IMG/VR virus record: IMGVR_UViG_3300008113_000098
Span: 1-49,062 of that record
Strand: one strand, 5' to 3'
Source: a virus
DNA length: 49,062 nucleotides
Position numbers and translations under genes: made by a program. Below, one piece after another: positions 39,062-47,784 of the stretch. The notes under the pieces are model-generated. The model made no database searches, was not told the DNA's origin, and saw nothing but the letters and a program-made list of their open reading frames with translations. Position 1 is the first letter of the stretch. Each line of letters opens with the position of its first letter.

Positions 39062-40976
39062 CTTTCTTTTGTTGTGAGAGGAGGGAGGGAAGTCCCGCAG
39101 CTAGAAATGCGGCCCACAAGCGTTGACCATCCGTGAGGATTTTTTGTCGGGCTTCTTCGGGAACTGGAATGAAAGTGCCAAAGCTTTGGGGAGGTTTGTA
39201 TAAATTTTGAGCAGCAATTTTGTAATCGTTCATGAATGTATCTAAACCTACATTTGATACAGGATTCTCAGAGTTAAGTATATTTACAATTCTTCCCACC
39301 CCAGATCTACCTAATTGATCTAGAATTGAAGTCGGCTGACTTTCCATTGGATCAGTGCCCAAAGCATTCAGAATATTTCTGAAATCCATCTCATATCCTT
39401 CGGGGAGTGGTCCCGGAAGGTCTGGAACTGCATACTGCCTTGGACCAACCATCATTGGGTCTAAAAGATTTGAAACATCTCTGATAGTAGCCGGAACATC
39501 TGACATGATTTGCTGAGGAGCAGTTTCCACTCCAAACTGTTTCTTTAAATACTCCATTAATTGATTTGGAAGTTCTTTGTCGTAGAACTTTCTTCCTCCC
39601 TCCGGCATTCCCACGGCTTGAGATACTGCCCTACCAGTAGGGAATACAATTCCTTCGAGGTCCTTCTGGGATACTTCGTGTAAAGCTCTCTTCAAGAGGA
39701 GTTCTGACCACTCGGAATCTTTTTGAAAAGGTAAGGGAAGAACTCCTCCCGACCCTTCTGACTGTCCCACATACTGACCATACATATGATCTGCATCGTC
39801 AGCCTTTAGAAAAGCCTTTCTTAAATTATAGTCCAATTCTGTAGTTATTTTATCTTTTGGTAGTTTTTCGAGTGCATCTAAATTTTCTTGTGCTTTGTCT
39901 AGCCTAGACTTTAATCTCGCAGCTTCTTCAGGTAAAGCAGTTCCATCCGGAGAGAGATAACCAAAAACGCGGGCTAGTTGGTGAGGATCTGACTGGCCTT
40001 CCCCGAAGGCTAAAACTTTTTGCCCATCTAGTTCTCCCATTGCGCTTCTGAGCCAAGCAACTTGGTTTGGAATTCCAGAAAAGTGCTTTGGATTTTGCTT
40101 TAGCGTATGTTGTTCTATCCGAAGTTTTTGCTGTCCTATCTTACTCCTAACTACTTCCATGTCCCCTCTAATCAGCATCGCAGTTCCGAAATCTCTTGGA
40201 TCCCTTCTAGCTTCTTCCAATGCACCCCTCAAATCATCCAACTGATCTTCGAGTTTAGTAAGATTTTCTTGTGCTTTTGCTACGACTGCATCATCCGCAC
40301 TAGGAGCTCTCTTGGGAAGATTTGACTGAAAAATAGTTTCCTTGTAGGTATTGGGATCTATTTTAACTTTAGATCCAAAGTTAGGAAAATAATCTTCATA
40401 TTCCTTTTTTTGAATTTCGTCTAGTCTGACAGGATTCTCATTTGCGGCCTTCAATACTTCGTCGCTAGTGATGACACGATCTAAATTATTGTTTAAAAAC
40501 TTGTCGAGCCCTGTATGAGAAACTTCCCCTTGAGGAACATTCTTCTTAATGTGTGCCAACCACTGCTTTCCCTGGGCCTTTCCTGGGCCTCCAATCAGAG
40601 CAGCATTTAACCTAGAATAAAGATTGTCGAGAAAGTCTCCTGCGGCGGGGTAAGCGGCGACAGACTTAAAAGCTCTTCCTGTAGTTACCGCCATTGGAAG
40701 AGCCATATCTCCTACGATATCAAAGCTATTTTCTGCTGTAGGATTGGCTAGAAACTTCTTCCATGCTTCTTTCTGTGCAGTTCCCGCATCTTGAAAAGCC
40801 TTAGCTCCCTTTTGACTCTTCCTTCCAAGCTCCTGAATTGCTTGGATTAGAATATTTTGGGGAGGGGGCGGTTCAGGAGGAGGAGTGGGAGAAGTAGGAA
40901 GAGAAGAAAGAAAGTCACTGAATAGCTTCTTAGGAGGAGGTGGCTCTAAAGAGAAGGGGTTATTGTTATAGATCAT
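39027..40976 (-). CDS. Large polyvalent-type protein with FYD..LP domain
   Basis: This 649-residue protein has a Pro-rich N-terminus (PTPPPEPPPPQN), then helical regions. A domain around residues 325-500 has FGEGQSDPHQLAR, LPFQKDSEWSELLLKRALHE and KFYDKELPNQLMEYLKKQFG. This echoes the phage large-polyvalent wording EIQSDWHQ...PF...W..L..KR...FYD..LP. Such modules sit in proteins carried in the virion and ejected. ATGA coupling to the HNH gene is seen. A second large polyvalent protein is at 20336. Confidence 0.7.
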   Translation of the reverse strand: MIYNNNPFSLEPPPPKKLFSDFLSSLPTSPTPPPEPPPPQNILIQAIQELGRKSQKGAKAFQDAGTAQKEAWKKFLANPTAENSFDIVGDMALPMAVTTGRAFKSVAAYPAAGDFLDNLYSRLNAALIGGPGKAQGKQWLAHIKKNVPQGEVSHTGLDKFLNNNLDRVITSDEVLKAANENPVRLDEIQKKEYEDYFPNFGSKVKIDPNTYKETIFQSNLPKRAPSADDAVVAKAQENLTKLEDQLDDLRGALEEARRDPRDFGTAMLIRGDMEVVRSKIGQQKLRIEQHTLKQNPKHFSGIPNQVAWLRSAMGELDGQKVLAFGEGQSDPHQLARVFGYLSPDGTALPEEAARLKSRLDKAQENLDALEKLPKDKITTELDYNLRKAFLKADDADHMYGQYVGQSEGSGGVLPLPFQKDSEWSELLLKRALHEVSQKDLEGIVFPTGRAVSQAVGMPEGGRKFYDKELPNQLMEYLKKQFGVETAPQQIMSDVPATIRDVSNLLDPMMVGPRQYAVPDLPGPLPEGYEMDFRNILNALGTDPMESQPTSILDQLGRSGVGRIVNILNSENPVSNVGLDTFMNDYKIAAQNLYKPPQSFGTFIPVPEEARQKILTDGQRLWAAFLAAGLPSLLSQQKKDDPKRTRSKGS

Positions 40977-41347
40977 TCCTTCTTCTTCTCCTTTTTGTGA
41001 TGAAGGTTATGGCATCTCTTGCAAAGTAACTCACCATTGTTCACATCTAATGCACGAGAAGGATCATCATATACTCGTATCTTATGATGAACCTCTCTTC
41101 CCTTCTTGTCGCATCTTTGGCACATACCCCCCGCTCGCGACCTCACTTCCTCTAGAAAGGTTTGATACTCACACGTTTCGTAGAGAAGTTTCCTGTACTT
41201 GTTCCACTTCTTAAAGAACTCGGCGGGAGGTAGCCACTTCTTTTTGAGGCGAGTTAATGCTCGAATTATATTACTTGCCTTGATCTTCCGAACTCTTGTT
41301 CTTGGCAAGAGAAGGACCCACCACGGTGAGAAGGAGTCCCGCCACAA
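40973..41347 (-). CDS. HNH endonuclease
   Basis: The second half reads MCQRCDKKGREVHHKIRVYD, then NNGELLCKRCHNLHHKKEK. This is C-x2-C, the H-H of the active site, N, C-x2-C and H-N-x-H-H, a full HNH with its zinc pair. HNH proteins beside terminase genes assist genome packaging in many phages. The first 40 residues overlap the holin-like gene and depend on a TTG start at 41347. A shorter protein starting near 41270 is likely. Confidence 0.83.
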   Translation of the reverse strand: MWRDSFSPWWVLLLPRTRVRKIKASNIIRALTRLKKKWLPPAEFFKKWNKYRKLLYETCEYQTFLEEVRSRAGGMCQRCDKKGREVHHKIRVYDDPSRALDVNNGELLCKRCHNLHHKKEKKKE

Positions 41348-41504
41348 TAAGAATAGAAGTGGTGAGAGGGGAACCAGAAGAAGCTACAGCATTTACACAG
41401 GGATCACGAACATCAGCAGGAAGAAGAGAAAGAACGATACCTCCAAAACCAAGAGTACCACCGACAGCAGTAGTAGCACGAGTTTGAAGAAAGTTACGAG
41501 TCAT
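41271..41504 (-). CDS. Holin-like small membrane protein
   Basis: This 77-residue protein has two hydrophobic helices (AVGGTLGFGGIVLSLLPA and TTSILIVAGLLLTVVGPSLA) joined by a short loop, and a charged end (KNKSSEDQGK), the plan of class II holins. It is ATGA-coupled to TerL. The endolysin lies 9 kb away in the same late strand, so this is a candidate holin but not proven. Confidence 0.65.
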   Translation of the reverse strand: MTRNFLQTRATTAVGGTLGFGGIVLSLLPADVRDPCVNAVASSGSPLTTSILIVAGLLLTVVGPSLAKNKSSEDQGK

Positions 41505-43150
41505 CTAAAAATTCCTCCCTTATAGTTAGGTTGGCTAGAAGTTACCTTAGAATATCCCGTGATGGGATCTCTGGTTCTCTTGATATAATCTACTGCGGAC
41601 TCTCTCTTTTCTATCTCATCACTTCCAGCAGAAGCTCTCCAGAACTCAGGACCATAGGCCAGTGCATCTAACATATGGTACTCTTTAATTCCAGGAAACT
41701 GTCTAAACTGTCTTACAAGTTCTTCCTCACTCTCGTGCAGCCAGATTTGTCCATTCGCGAACCATGTAGCTAGACCTCGCACGCGATCTTCCTTGGACTT
41801 CTGCTTGGTCTTAGCAGGAATGATTCTGAAGTATTCTCCCTTAACTTGCTGCTCTCGTTGAATCCAATGACGAAAGAGCTGAGAGAATAGAACCTCTTCG
41901 ATAACAACTGCCCGCGGCTGCCACTTTCGGTTTAACTCGAAGATGAGATTAACCAGAGCAGGAGGTTGAAGAGGCTTCTGAATGGACTCTAGAATGAATG
42001 CCTTAGGATTTCTGTCGGAGTTTGTTCCAGTTACAACGATTCCACTATTTCCTTTGGTCGCTGGATCGACGAAGATTACACGATCAAGTTCTAACCAAGA
42101 CTGTGTAACCTGCCTTCCATCGACAGTTTCATAAGAGATTCTTCGATCTAAGGAATCCCACTTGATTCTCTTGTAGTACCTTTCCCAGTCACGATCAAAC
42201 TCTGCATCTCCCGCAAGAGGATCATTTAGATACTGAGAATTGTAAACAATGGCATTCTTCTGAAGAATCTTGAGAGTATGTTCTGGGAACTGTTCCGGAA
42301 AGATAGCTACCCGTCGATCCAGCTTTGGATTATACTCTACAACAGGTCTAATGTAACGGATAAGTTGTTCGTCATACACATCCATGATGTGCTTGTAGAC
42401 ATCATCGTGCTTGTATCGGGTTCCGATAAAGTCAATATGGTCGGTGGATGGAGTAAGCAGAAACGATTGTATGTTATCAATCCAAAGAATGGTGGCTTTA
42501 TGGACAGCTTCTGAGTCTCTAGCCTCAGCTCCGTAAATGTCATCGAGCTTGAGATAGTCATAGTGTCGTCCTTGTGCGCGCGTTCCTACACCCATTACAT
42601 CGAATGTAGGTTCTGCCCAGAAGCTTTGTCTCGGAAGCTCCAATTCTGTCTTATTCATTCTCTGGCTCTTTCCTGGAATACATTTAGGATAGAGAGCCAG
42701 AAGAAGAGGATTAGTTCTGAAATGAGATGTGATAGAAGTTAGAAACCTTGAGGCGTGCTCTTGACCTTCATGTGAGATTAGAATTCTAACCTCTGGTCCA
42801 AGATTTCTCGGATAAGGTTCATTGCCAATATCGTCAGGAAGTGCAATTTGAATTGAATCGCCGATCGTAGTAATAGTAGACTTATAGTGACCACGAGGAA
42901 GAAGAATCAAACGATACTGTTTCTTGCTAGTTCTTCGCATCCAAGTAGCGAAGTGTCCGTGTAAACCAGGAGAGAGTTTATTATACTTTAGAATAGTAGT
43001 GGTTAGAAAGTATAGGTCAGTCTTCGCTTTTCGTCGAAGAAGGTTAATCTTCTCCTGTCCCATCGCTGCTTGAATTGCTTCGGCTTCTTTCAGAGATGAG
43101 GTATTGTTCTGTAGTAGATCCATCAACTGTACCGGAGGATAGTTCGGCAT
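41501..43150 (-). CDS. Terminase large subunit (TerL)
   Basis: This 549-residue protein has the ATPase motif LLPRGHYKST (Walker A, R-G-H-x-K-S-T), Walker B YLKLDDIYG and coupling motif DFIGTRY. The C-terminal RNase-H-fold nuclease has VIFVDPATKG, AVVIEEVLF and LDALAYG, supplying the acidic metal ligands. It packages DNA into the head from the portal. The N-terminal start is uncertain: the ATG at 43150 lies well within the TerS gene, and 43123 is an alternative. Confidence 0.94.
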   Translation of the reverse strand: MPNYPPVQLMDLLQNNTSSLKEAEAIQAAMGQEKINLLRRKAKTDLYFLTTTILKYNKLSPGLHGHFATWMRRTSKKQYRLILLPRGHYKSTITTIGDSIQIALPDDIGNEPYPRNLGPEVRILISHEGQEHASRFLTSITSHFRTNPLLLALYPKCIPGKSQRMNKTELELPRQSFWAEPTFDVMGVGTRAQGRHYDYLKLDDIYGAEARDSEAVHKATILWIDNIQSFLLTPSTDHIDFIGTRYKHDDVYKHIMDVYDEQLIRYIRPVVEYNPKLDRRVAIFPEQFPEHTLKILQKNAIVYNSQYLNDPLAGDAEFDRDWERYYKRIKWDSLDRRISYETVDGRQVTQSWLELDRVIFVDPATKGNSGIVVTGTNSDRNPKAFILESIQKPLQPPALVNLIFELNRKWQPRAVVIEEVLFSQLFRHWIQREQQVKGEYFRIIPAKTKQKSKEDRVRGLATWFANGQIWLHESEEELVRQFRQFPGIKEYHMLDALAYGPEFWRASAGSDEIEKRESAVDYIKRTRDPITGYSKVTSSQPNYKGGIFR

Positions 43151-43664
43151 ACATCTGAGAAACTTCGAGGGCCTTATTAAGCCCGTCGGTAAGAGCAGAT
43201 ACTTGTTCAGGATTGCTAAAGATATTCATTTGAACATTAGTTTGATTTTGTGGAGCATTAGGAGAAGAAACTTCGGGAGTCTCGTACTTAGAGTAGATCT
43301 CGAATGCCTTTGCCGCCTTGTCGAAGAAAGCAAAGGGAGCCTTTTCGGCCAGATCATCGTTCGTAAGCAGAGCTTGCATCCTCTCGAAAGCAAGAATCTT
43401 TCCCTTCTTTACTGCATCTGGGAATGACTCCGTACCATTCTTAAGAATGTTTTGTTCGATCCTACTCAGAATTAGTCGAGCTTTCTTGGCCCGAACGATA
43501 TTAGCAATAGTCGTCTGAGCATAACCATACTTTTCAGATAACTGAGAAATAGTACGACCTTGGGCGTAATCTAATACGATGGAAGTGTGAATAGGCTTCC
43601 AGTTCTTCTCATACTGATTAGCGGCCCCGCCGTGATTCTTATCAAGCGTGCGGGTGATCTTCAT
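43044..43664 (-). CDS. Terminase small subunit (TerS)
   Basis: This 206-residue protein has an N-terminal helix-turn-helix (IVLDYAQGRTISQLSEKYGY, QTTIANIVRAKKARL) for DNA recognition, a helical oligomerisation region, then a Ser-rich end (ERSRSNSSSDGTGED). It is adjacent to and overlapping TerL. Residue order and length fit TerS, which selects the packaging site. The start lies two bases after the expected end of a disrupted small gene. Confidence 0.82.
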   Translation of the reverse strand: MKITRTLDKNHGGAANQYEKNWKPIHTSIVLDYAQGRTISQLSEKYGYAQTTIANIVRAKKARLILSRIEQNILKNGTESFPDAVKKGKILAFERMQALLTNDDLAEKAPFAFFDKAAKAFEIYSKYETPEVSSPNAPQNQTNVQMNIFSNPEQVSALTDGLNKALEVSQMYAELSSGTVDGSTTEQYLISERSRSNSSSDGTGED

Positions 43665-43702
43665 GTTAGCTCTTCTTAGAGTAGGGATTTACCTTGAGTC
43701 GC

Positions 43703-43795
43703 TTAGACATAGCGGAGATGCGCTTCTTGTTCGGAGATGCGCTTCTTGTTCGGTGTCATCTTTTGCTTCGGCTGACGAAGCTTTGCCTTAGGCAT
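43703..43795 (-). pseudogene. Small basic gene broken by a 19-bp tandem duplication
   Basis: The frame starts at ATG 43795, overlapping the tailspike stop (ATGCCTAA). It reads MPKAKLRQPKQKMTPNKKRI, S, then EQEAHLRYV and a stop at 43703-43705. Removing one copy of the adjacent 19-bp repeat (43713-43750) restores one frame, ending SAMSKRLKVNPYSKKS, with a stop at 43666-43668. That is 2 bp before TerS. The restored product would be a 37-residue, strongly basic protein. The 19-bp insertion is not a multiple of three. Confidence 0.75.
43713..43750. repeat. Exact 19-bp tandem duplication
   Basis: The unit CGGAGATGCGCTTCTTGTT occurs at 43713-43731 and again at 43732-43750 with no differences. Both copies lie inside the small basic gene. 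Slipped-strand replication or an assembly error could make it. Confidence 0.95.
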
Positions 43796-45503
43796 TGAAT
43801 AGGCTTTGCCGGGCTTTTTCATAGAACGTAACTCCTAGAAGAAAGATAAAATCCAACGAACGGAACTTACGACGACGGAAAAACCAGCCTCCTGAAGGAG
43901 ATCCAGCTTGAGGGGCCGACCCAGAAAACTCTCCTCCATTTACATCAATACCGTTTACATCATCTCCGTTTACCATACCTGATAGTGAGTTAGATGTGAA
44001 ACCTCCAGTTCGAAGAAGAACAAATACCGCGAACGTATTTGGTAATTGAGGTAGCGCACTCCACGCTTGAGGAGTTGGAGGAGTCTTTGACACCATAGGA
44101 ACAGTAAGACTCACACCTTGATATGTTCCCTGAAGTGTGGGAGTACCATTCGTAACCCAATCATAGATGTGATACAGAGCATAGCTATTTCCCGGAGCAA
44201 GGTAAGAACTCACATCCATGTTGACTGTGAAAGCTCCTGGATAATTCCAGACTGTAATCGTAGTTCTTTCAGGATTAAAGAGGCTATTAACATATTGAAA
44301 TTCAACTGCCGAAAACTGCCCGATAATGTGACTTGAGCTTGCATCGTATCCGGTATCTGACTGCCATTGAGCCAGATTACGCATCGTACTAGCTGGCAAC
44401 ATAATACGGGCATCGCCCGCATGAGCATATCTATTACGATTCCAGTTGTACTTGCTGTACGGGGATGGAGTAGGATCTAGTTGAACCATCGCTCTTCCCA
44501 ACATCCAAGGAAGAGAATCGTTACCCATCGTAACAGAATTATCAGTAAAGTCAGCACTAGCCCAGTTACCGAACCTTACTCTGCCTTGAGTCCTGACGTT
44601 ATCAACTTCAATGGGATGGGCACCTTCGTTCACATCCCCAAGCCACAAAGATAGTGGAGGCCCGGCCACACTGTAGTCATAAAAATTACTGTCTCTCATC
44701 CAGAGAGACGTATTAACCATATTAATGTGACCTTTCCTCGTATCCGCACCATCGCAAACAAAGTTAGGCTCGGGGTCGTATGTTGGCATTACAGGTAAAC
44801 CCGGATCGAAAAAGGTGCAACCGTCATACCTAAATCCAATCAGGTTGCTGTTTTCGTCCGTGCCGCCTAATTTACCGTTAGATGCAAAGTTACAAAATGA
44901 GACAAGACCTCTGACAACCTTGCGATCCGCAGGAAGATTGGGAGTTGCGGTGGATTGCATGTAGAATCCATGCCCATTTCCACGCAGCGTGCCAATCCAA
45001 CCGTTGTTATACACAATGCAATCGTGAGATTGGAAGCCGGGAGAAGGAGAAAATGAATCAAAGCCTCCTCCGAGATCATGCAAAATCACATTAATCTTTG
45101 TAACGTCTCGTGCAAGCGGACGAAAAGTTGCCTGGAATCTTGGTACATCCGTTCCGTTTGCTGGCTGAGTTGTAGCTGTACGACCAGAATCAAAGTCCCA
45201 AGTGAGTCTAAAATCTCTCCATACACTGCCTTGTGCCTCTACATTAAGATTTCCTCGGATAATGGGCATTTGCCAGGGCAGGTACGAAGCACCACGAAAT
45301 GTAACTCCTGCACAAGCAGTAACAGCAATACCTGTATAGGTCGGAGCACTTCCAAGTTGATACGACCCGCCAAGAATTATGACTACATCGCCACTTGTAA
45401 GAGCACCTCCGGCTCCGTTAAAAGCATGAGCAAGGGTCCACGGTTGAGAAAATGTTCCGGGATTTGCTGCGTTTCCCGTTGGGCTGACGTAGTAGGTAGG
45501 CAT
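43788..45503 (-). CDS. Tailspike with parallel beta-helix (polysaccharide lyase-like)
   Basis: This 571-residue protein starts YYVSPTGNAANPGTFSQPWT, the usual start of right-handed beta-helix lyase-like proteins. Beta-helix strands follow with many short turns (VTFRGASYLPWQ, VVRGLVSFCNFASN, MRDSNFYDYSVAG). The C-terminal 90 residues (VSLTVPMVSKTPPTPQAWSA, FFRRRKFRSLDFIFLLGVTF) may be the trimer end. It probably recognises and cleaves host capsule, slime or O-antigen. It sits next to the packaging genes, away from the tail block. Confidence 0.75.
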   Translation of the reverse strand: MPTYYVSPTGNAANPGTFSQPWTLAHAFNGAGGALTSGDVVIILGGSYQLGSAPTYTGIAVTACAGVTFRGASYLPWQMPIIRGNLNVEAQGSVWRDFRLTWDFDSGRTATTQPANGTDVPRFQATFRPLARDVTKINVILHDLGGGFDSFSPSPGFQSHDCIVYNNGWIGTLRGNGHGFYMQSTATPNLPADRKVVRGLVSFCNFASNGKLGGTDENSNLIGFRYDGCTFFDPGLPVMPTYDPEPNFVCDGADTRKGHINMVNTSLWMRDSNFYDYSVAGPPLSLWLGDVNEGAHPIEVDNVRTQGRVRFGNWASADFTDNSVTMGNDSLPWMLGRAMVQLDPTPSPYSKYNWNRNRYAHAGDARIMLPASTMRNLAQWQSDTGYDASSSHIIGQFSAVEFQYVNSLFNPERTTITVWNYPGAFTVNMDVSSYLAPGNSYALYHIYDWVTNGTPTLQGTYQGVSLTVPMVSKTPPTPQAWSALPQLPNTFAVFVLLRTGGFTSNSLSGMVNGDDVNGIDVNGGEFSGSAPQAGSPSGGWFFRRRKFRSLDFIFLLGVTFYEKARQSLFNA

Positions 45504-45515
45504 AAATTAAGCCTA

Positions 45516-46322
45516 TTATGGCAGACCAACAAGAATCGGTGCACGACGTGCATAATCAACTGCTGTGATCGCTCCTGTAGCTACAACAAAGTTACTTGTG
45601 CGGCATGCTGTGCCACGTTGAGAATTGATAGTAGCACCAACAGCACTACCAGCGTGCTCGCAAGCAGCAATTACGTTATCTGCTCCGATAATAAACCAAT
45701 CTCCCGCACGAACATAAACAGGAGCAAGCAAAGGAATTTCATGATAACCGTTTGCAGGACACGCAACAGATCCAGTGGTAGCAATACAGACAGTCGGATT
45801 GTTTCGTCCTTTCGGTCCACGAGCAAAGCCCAAAGAAATATTGCCTGATTGTGCTGTAATCACAACACCAATACTGCTCACGATCATGGGATTAGGAACC
45901 ATAATGCGATGACACATTGTCCAGTTGGCTAGTGGTGTGATAATTGCACCACCAATATTTAGATAGGGTGGCACCAAGCACACCATTCCCCAACCAAGAG
46001 GATCTTCAATAAGATTCAAAAGATCAGCAGTCGGACGAATCATAACACTGTCACCAGAAGCAAATGAATATGCAGTGGCTACAGTATCAGGACTACAAAT
46101 TTCTACCGCACGGGAAATACCAGTAAGTGTATCTGCTGTGCGTCCCGTCGCTTCCATCACTTCAATAGAAGTAAGAGAAATTATAGTAAATCTAACTGGA
46201 TTGGTTGCACTGGGAGTTCCGAAACGCGGCCCATGACCTGGCTGCAAAATAACAGAAGTATCTGTTGTATTGATGGGCGCAGCCAGAGTGGAACGTGCGT
46301 TGTTAAAAATCTGACGCGGCAT
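45516..46322 (-). CDS. Fibre-attachment-type protein
   Basis: This 268-residue protein begins ARSTLAAPINTTDTSVILQP, FTIISLTSIEVMEATGRTAD, TLTGISRAVE, a phrase found at the N-terminus of many virion fibre proteins (L..aI...dTsi.v...f..i......E...vTgr.gdtLTgi.R). The rest is beta-rich. GGAG precedes the ATG. It lies just before the tailspike gene in transcription order and may anchor it. Confidence 0.65.
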   Translation of the reverse strand: MPRQIFNNARSTLAAPINTTDTSVILQPGHGPRFGTPSATNPVRFTIISLTSIEVMEATGRTADTLTGISRAVEICSPDTVATAYSFASGDSVMIRPTADLLNLIEDPLGWGMVCLVPPYLNIGGAIITPLANWTMCHRIMVPNPMIVSSIGVVITAQSGNISLGFARGPKGRNNPTVCIATTGSVACPANGYHEIPLLAPVYVRAGDWFIIGADNVIAACEHAGSAVGATINSQRGTACRTSNFVVATGAITAVDYARRAPILVGLP

Positions 46323-46323
46323 A

Positions 46324-46521
46324 TTACTCCGAAGAGTTAGAGTTCAGAAAGCTCAGAGGAAAGACAATACCGTGAAATTTCTTAGGCAGCTTTCCAGGAC
46401 GCATATACAACTCTTGGATGGGACTTGTCTTCCCCACATCTAGTAAGCGATTCATAGCTGAAACTACGGAGATGCTTACCCGTCTCTTTCGTTTTGATAA
46501 CTCACTCGGGCTTGTTCGCAT
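46324..46521 (-). CDS. Small hypothetical protein, 65 aa
   Basis: The frame overlaps the lipoprotein gene's end by 46 bp and ends 1 bp before the next ATG. The basic start (MRTSPSELSKRKRRVSIS) and a Pro-rich region (YMRPGKLPKKFHGIVFPLSF) are visible. A start at 46455 would give 43 residues. The role is unknown. Confidence 0.5.
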   Translation of the reverse strand: MRTSPSELSKRKRRVSISVVSAMNRLLDVGKTSPIQELYMRPGKLPKKFHGIVFPLSFLNSNSSE

Positions 46522-47090
46522 CGTTGATTCACTTCCTCAACTTCTCGATCAGTCCATGAAGGATCAACTACAATAAGTACCTGTCCCGTGAAAACATTAC
46601 GAGCAAGACGACAAATGAACGTAGTATCTCCAACTGCAAGAGTCGCTTCCTTCATTCCGTTAGCCATTCGGCTAACCTCTACTGGAAAAGAATCTACAGT
46701 AAATGTCGTATCTACTCGAACGGAATCAACAGGAGGCGGAGAAGAATCTACGTTACGAAGAATGATCTGTGCCGAACGCGGAGGAGATTCAAGATTACGC
46801 CGGATTGAATGGATGGTAACACTCACGAAGAGTGTATCTCCGATTCGCGGCGTTGCATACCAAACAGTATCGGAAAGGTTCGTGGTGGTCTTGAATCCAT
46901 TGCGAAACCTCCAGATGACTTTATAGCTTTCAGCACAACCACGAGAATCACATGGCCGATTCCATGCAGCTACAACTCGCGTTGAATCTCCCTGCCGAAA
47001 AGAAGAAAGAGAGATTGCGTCGCTGGCTTTTGCTTCGATCTTCCCGCAAGAAGAAAGAAGAAAAGGAATTAAAAGGCAAAGGAATTTCAT
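46476..47090 (-). CDS. Phage-encoded lipoprotein
   Basis: In this 204-residue protein, residues 1-14 form a signal peptide (MKFLCLLIPFLLSS). The lipobox LLSSC is followed by GKIEAKA, so Cys would be lipidated after cleavage. Residues 25-120 look like a fibronectin-type III or immunoglobulin-like domain (RVVAAWNRPCDSRGCAESYK, VIWRFRNGF, LFVSVTIHSI). The mature protein would be on the periplasmic side of a membrane or at the cell surface. This fits superinfection exclusion or lysis timing, but neither is proven. No strong ribosome site is seen. Confidence 0.75.
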   Translation of the reverse strand: MKFLCLLIPFLLSSCGKIEAKASDAISLSSFRQGDSTRVVAAWNRPCDSRGCAESYKVIWRFRNGFKTTTNLSDTVWYATPRIGDTLFVSVTIHSIRRNLESPPRSAQIILRNVDSSPPPVDSVRVDTTFTVDSFPVEVSRMANGMKEATLAVGDTTFICRLARNVFTGQVLIVVDPSWTDREVEEVNQRCEQARVSYQNERDG

Positions 47091-47091
47091 G

Positions 47092-47474
47092 TTAGTTGTA
47101 AATTTCTTGGTAAGTGATATTAAATACGCGATCGGCGCCGACGGCTGCCGCCGCTACAAAACGAATAGCGAATGCCAAGACTAAACGATCATAATACAGG
47201 GATTTTGTTGCCGCCGGAACTTGCACATCCGCTAGAGGATTTCCGTCTTGGAGGTCGTTCCAGTTAACTCCATTTGGGCTTACTTGGATTCTCACGGTTT
47301 CGGGAAGACTCGCCGGAGAATGGATCATAATTCCCGCGGAACTTCCGTAACTTTGCCATGCGAGCAAAGGAAGTGAAGTTGTTTGTCCGACAGGAATAGT
47401 CAACGCAGAAGTGAAGTTGTTTGTCCGACAGGAATAGTCAACGCAATGCGCTGAACTCGACTAGTCGACATCAT
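47092..47474 (-). pseudogene. Late gene frameshifted by a 38-bp tandem duplication
   Basis: From ATG 47474, with GAGGAAAAA as ribosome site, the frame reads MMSTSRVQRIALTIPVGQTT, SLLR and stops at TGA 47400-47402. Deleting one copy of the 38-bp repeat restores a single 114-residue frame reading SLPLLAWQSYGSSAGIMIHS and ending at 47092. The duplication leaves TTG 47401-47403 overlapping the stop as TTGA, so restart could still make the downstream 103 residues. Function is unknown. The domain is beta-rich and probably a virion part. Confidence 0.75.
47370..47445. repeat. Exact 38-bp tandem duplication
   Basis: Two perfect copies lie at 47370-47407 and 47408-47445, each starting GAAGTGAAGTTGTTTG and ending AGTCAACGCA. 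The 38 bp is twice the 19-bp unit length at 43713, with no sequence shared. It interrupts the reading frame of the gene at 47092. Confidence 0.95.
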
Positions 47475-47562
47475 TTTTTCCTCGTTAAAGGTAAAGATAC
47501 TCCAGGTTTACGTAATATGATAGCACATTGGAGGAGATTTGGGAAGATGGCCACTGGTGTAT

Positions 47563-47619
47563 AATGTTAAAGAGAGTTAAAAGAATGTTAAAGAGAGTTA
47601 AAAAATAATGTTAAAGAGA
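47563..47619. repeat. Three tandem copies of a 20-bp-type unit
   Basis: AATGTTAAAGAGAGTTAAAA occurs at 47563-47582 and 47584-47603. A third truncated copy, AATGTTAAAGAGA, is at 47607-47619. Copies are AT-rich and lie upstream of the late block start. They may be protein-binding sites. Confidence 0.85.
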
Positions 47620-47784
47620 AGAATTTATTTTTAAGTTTTCCCATGGGGTTAGAAATTTTGTTAGAAAAATTATGGGAGAGGTGTAATTATCCTGGCGCCT
47701 CGCTGATTTCCCCCCTCCCCGGTATCTTAGCTCTTAACATCTCACCGCAAAGAATCACAGCACTAAGATATACAGAAGAAAGAA

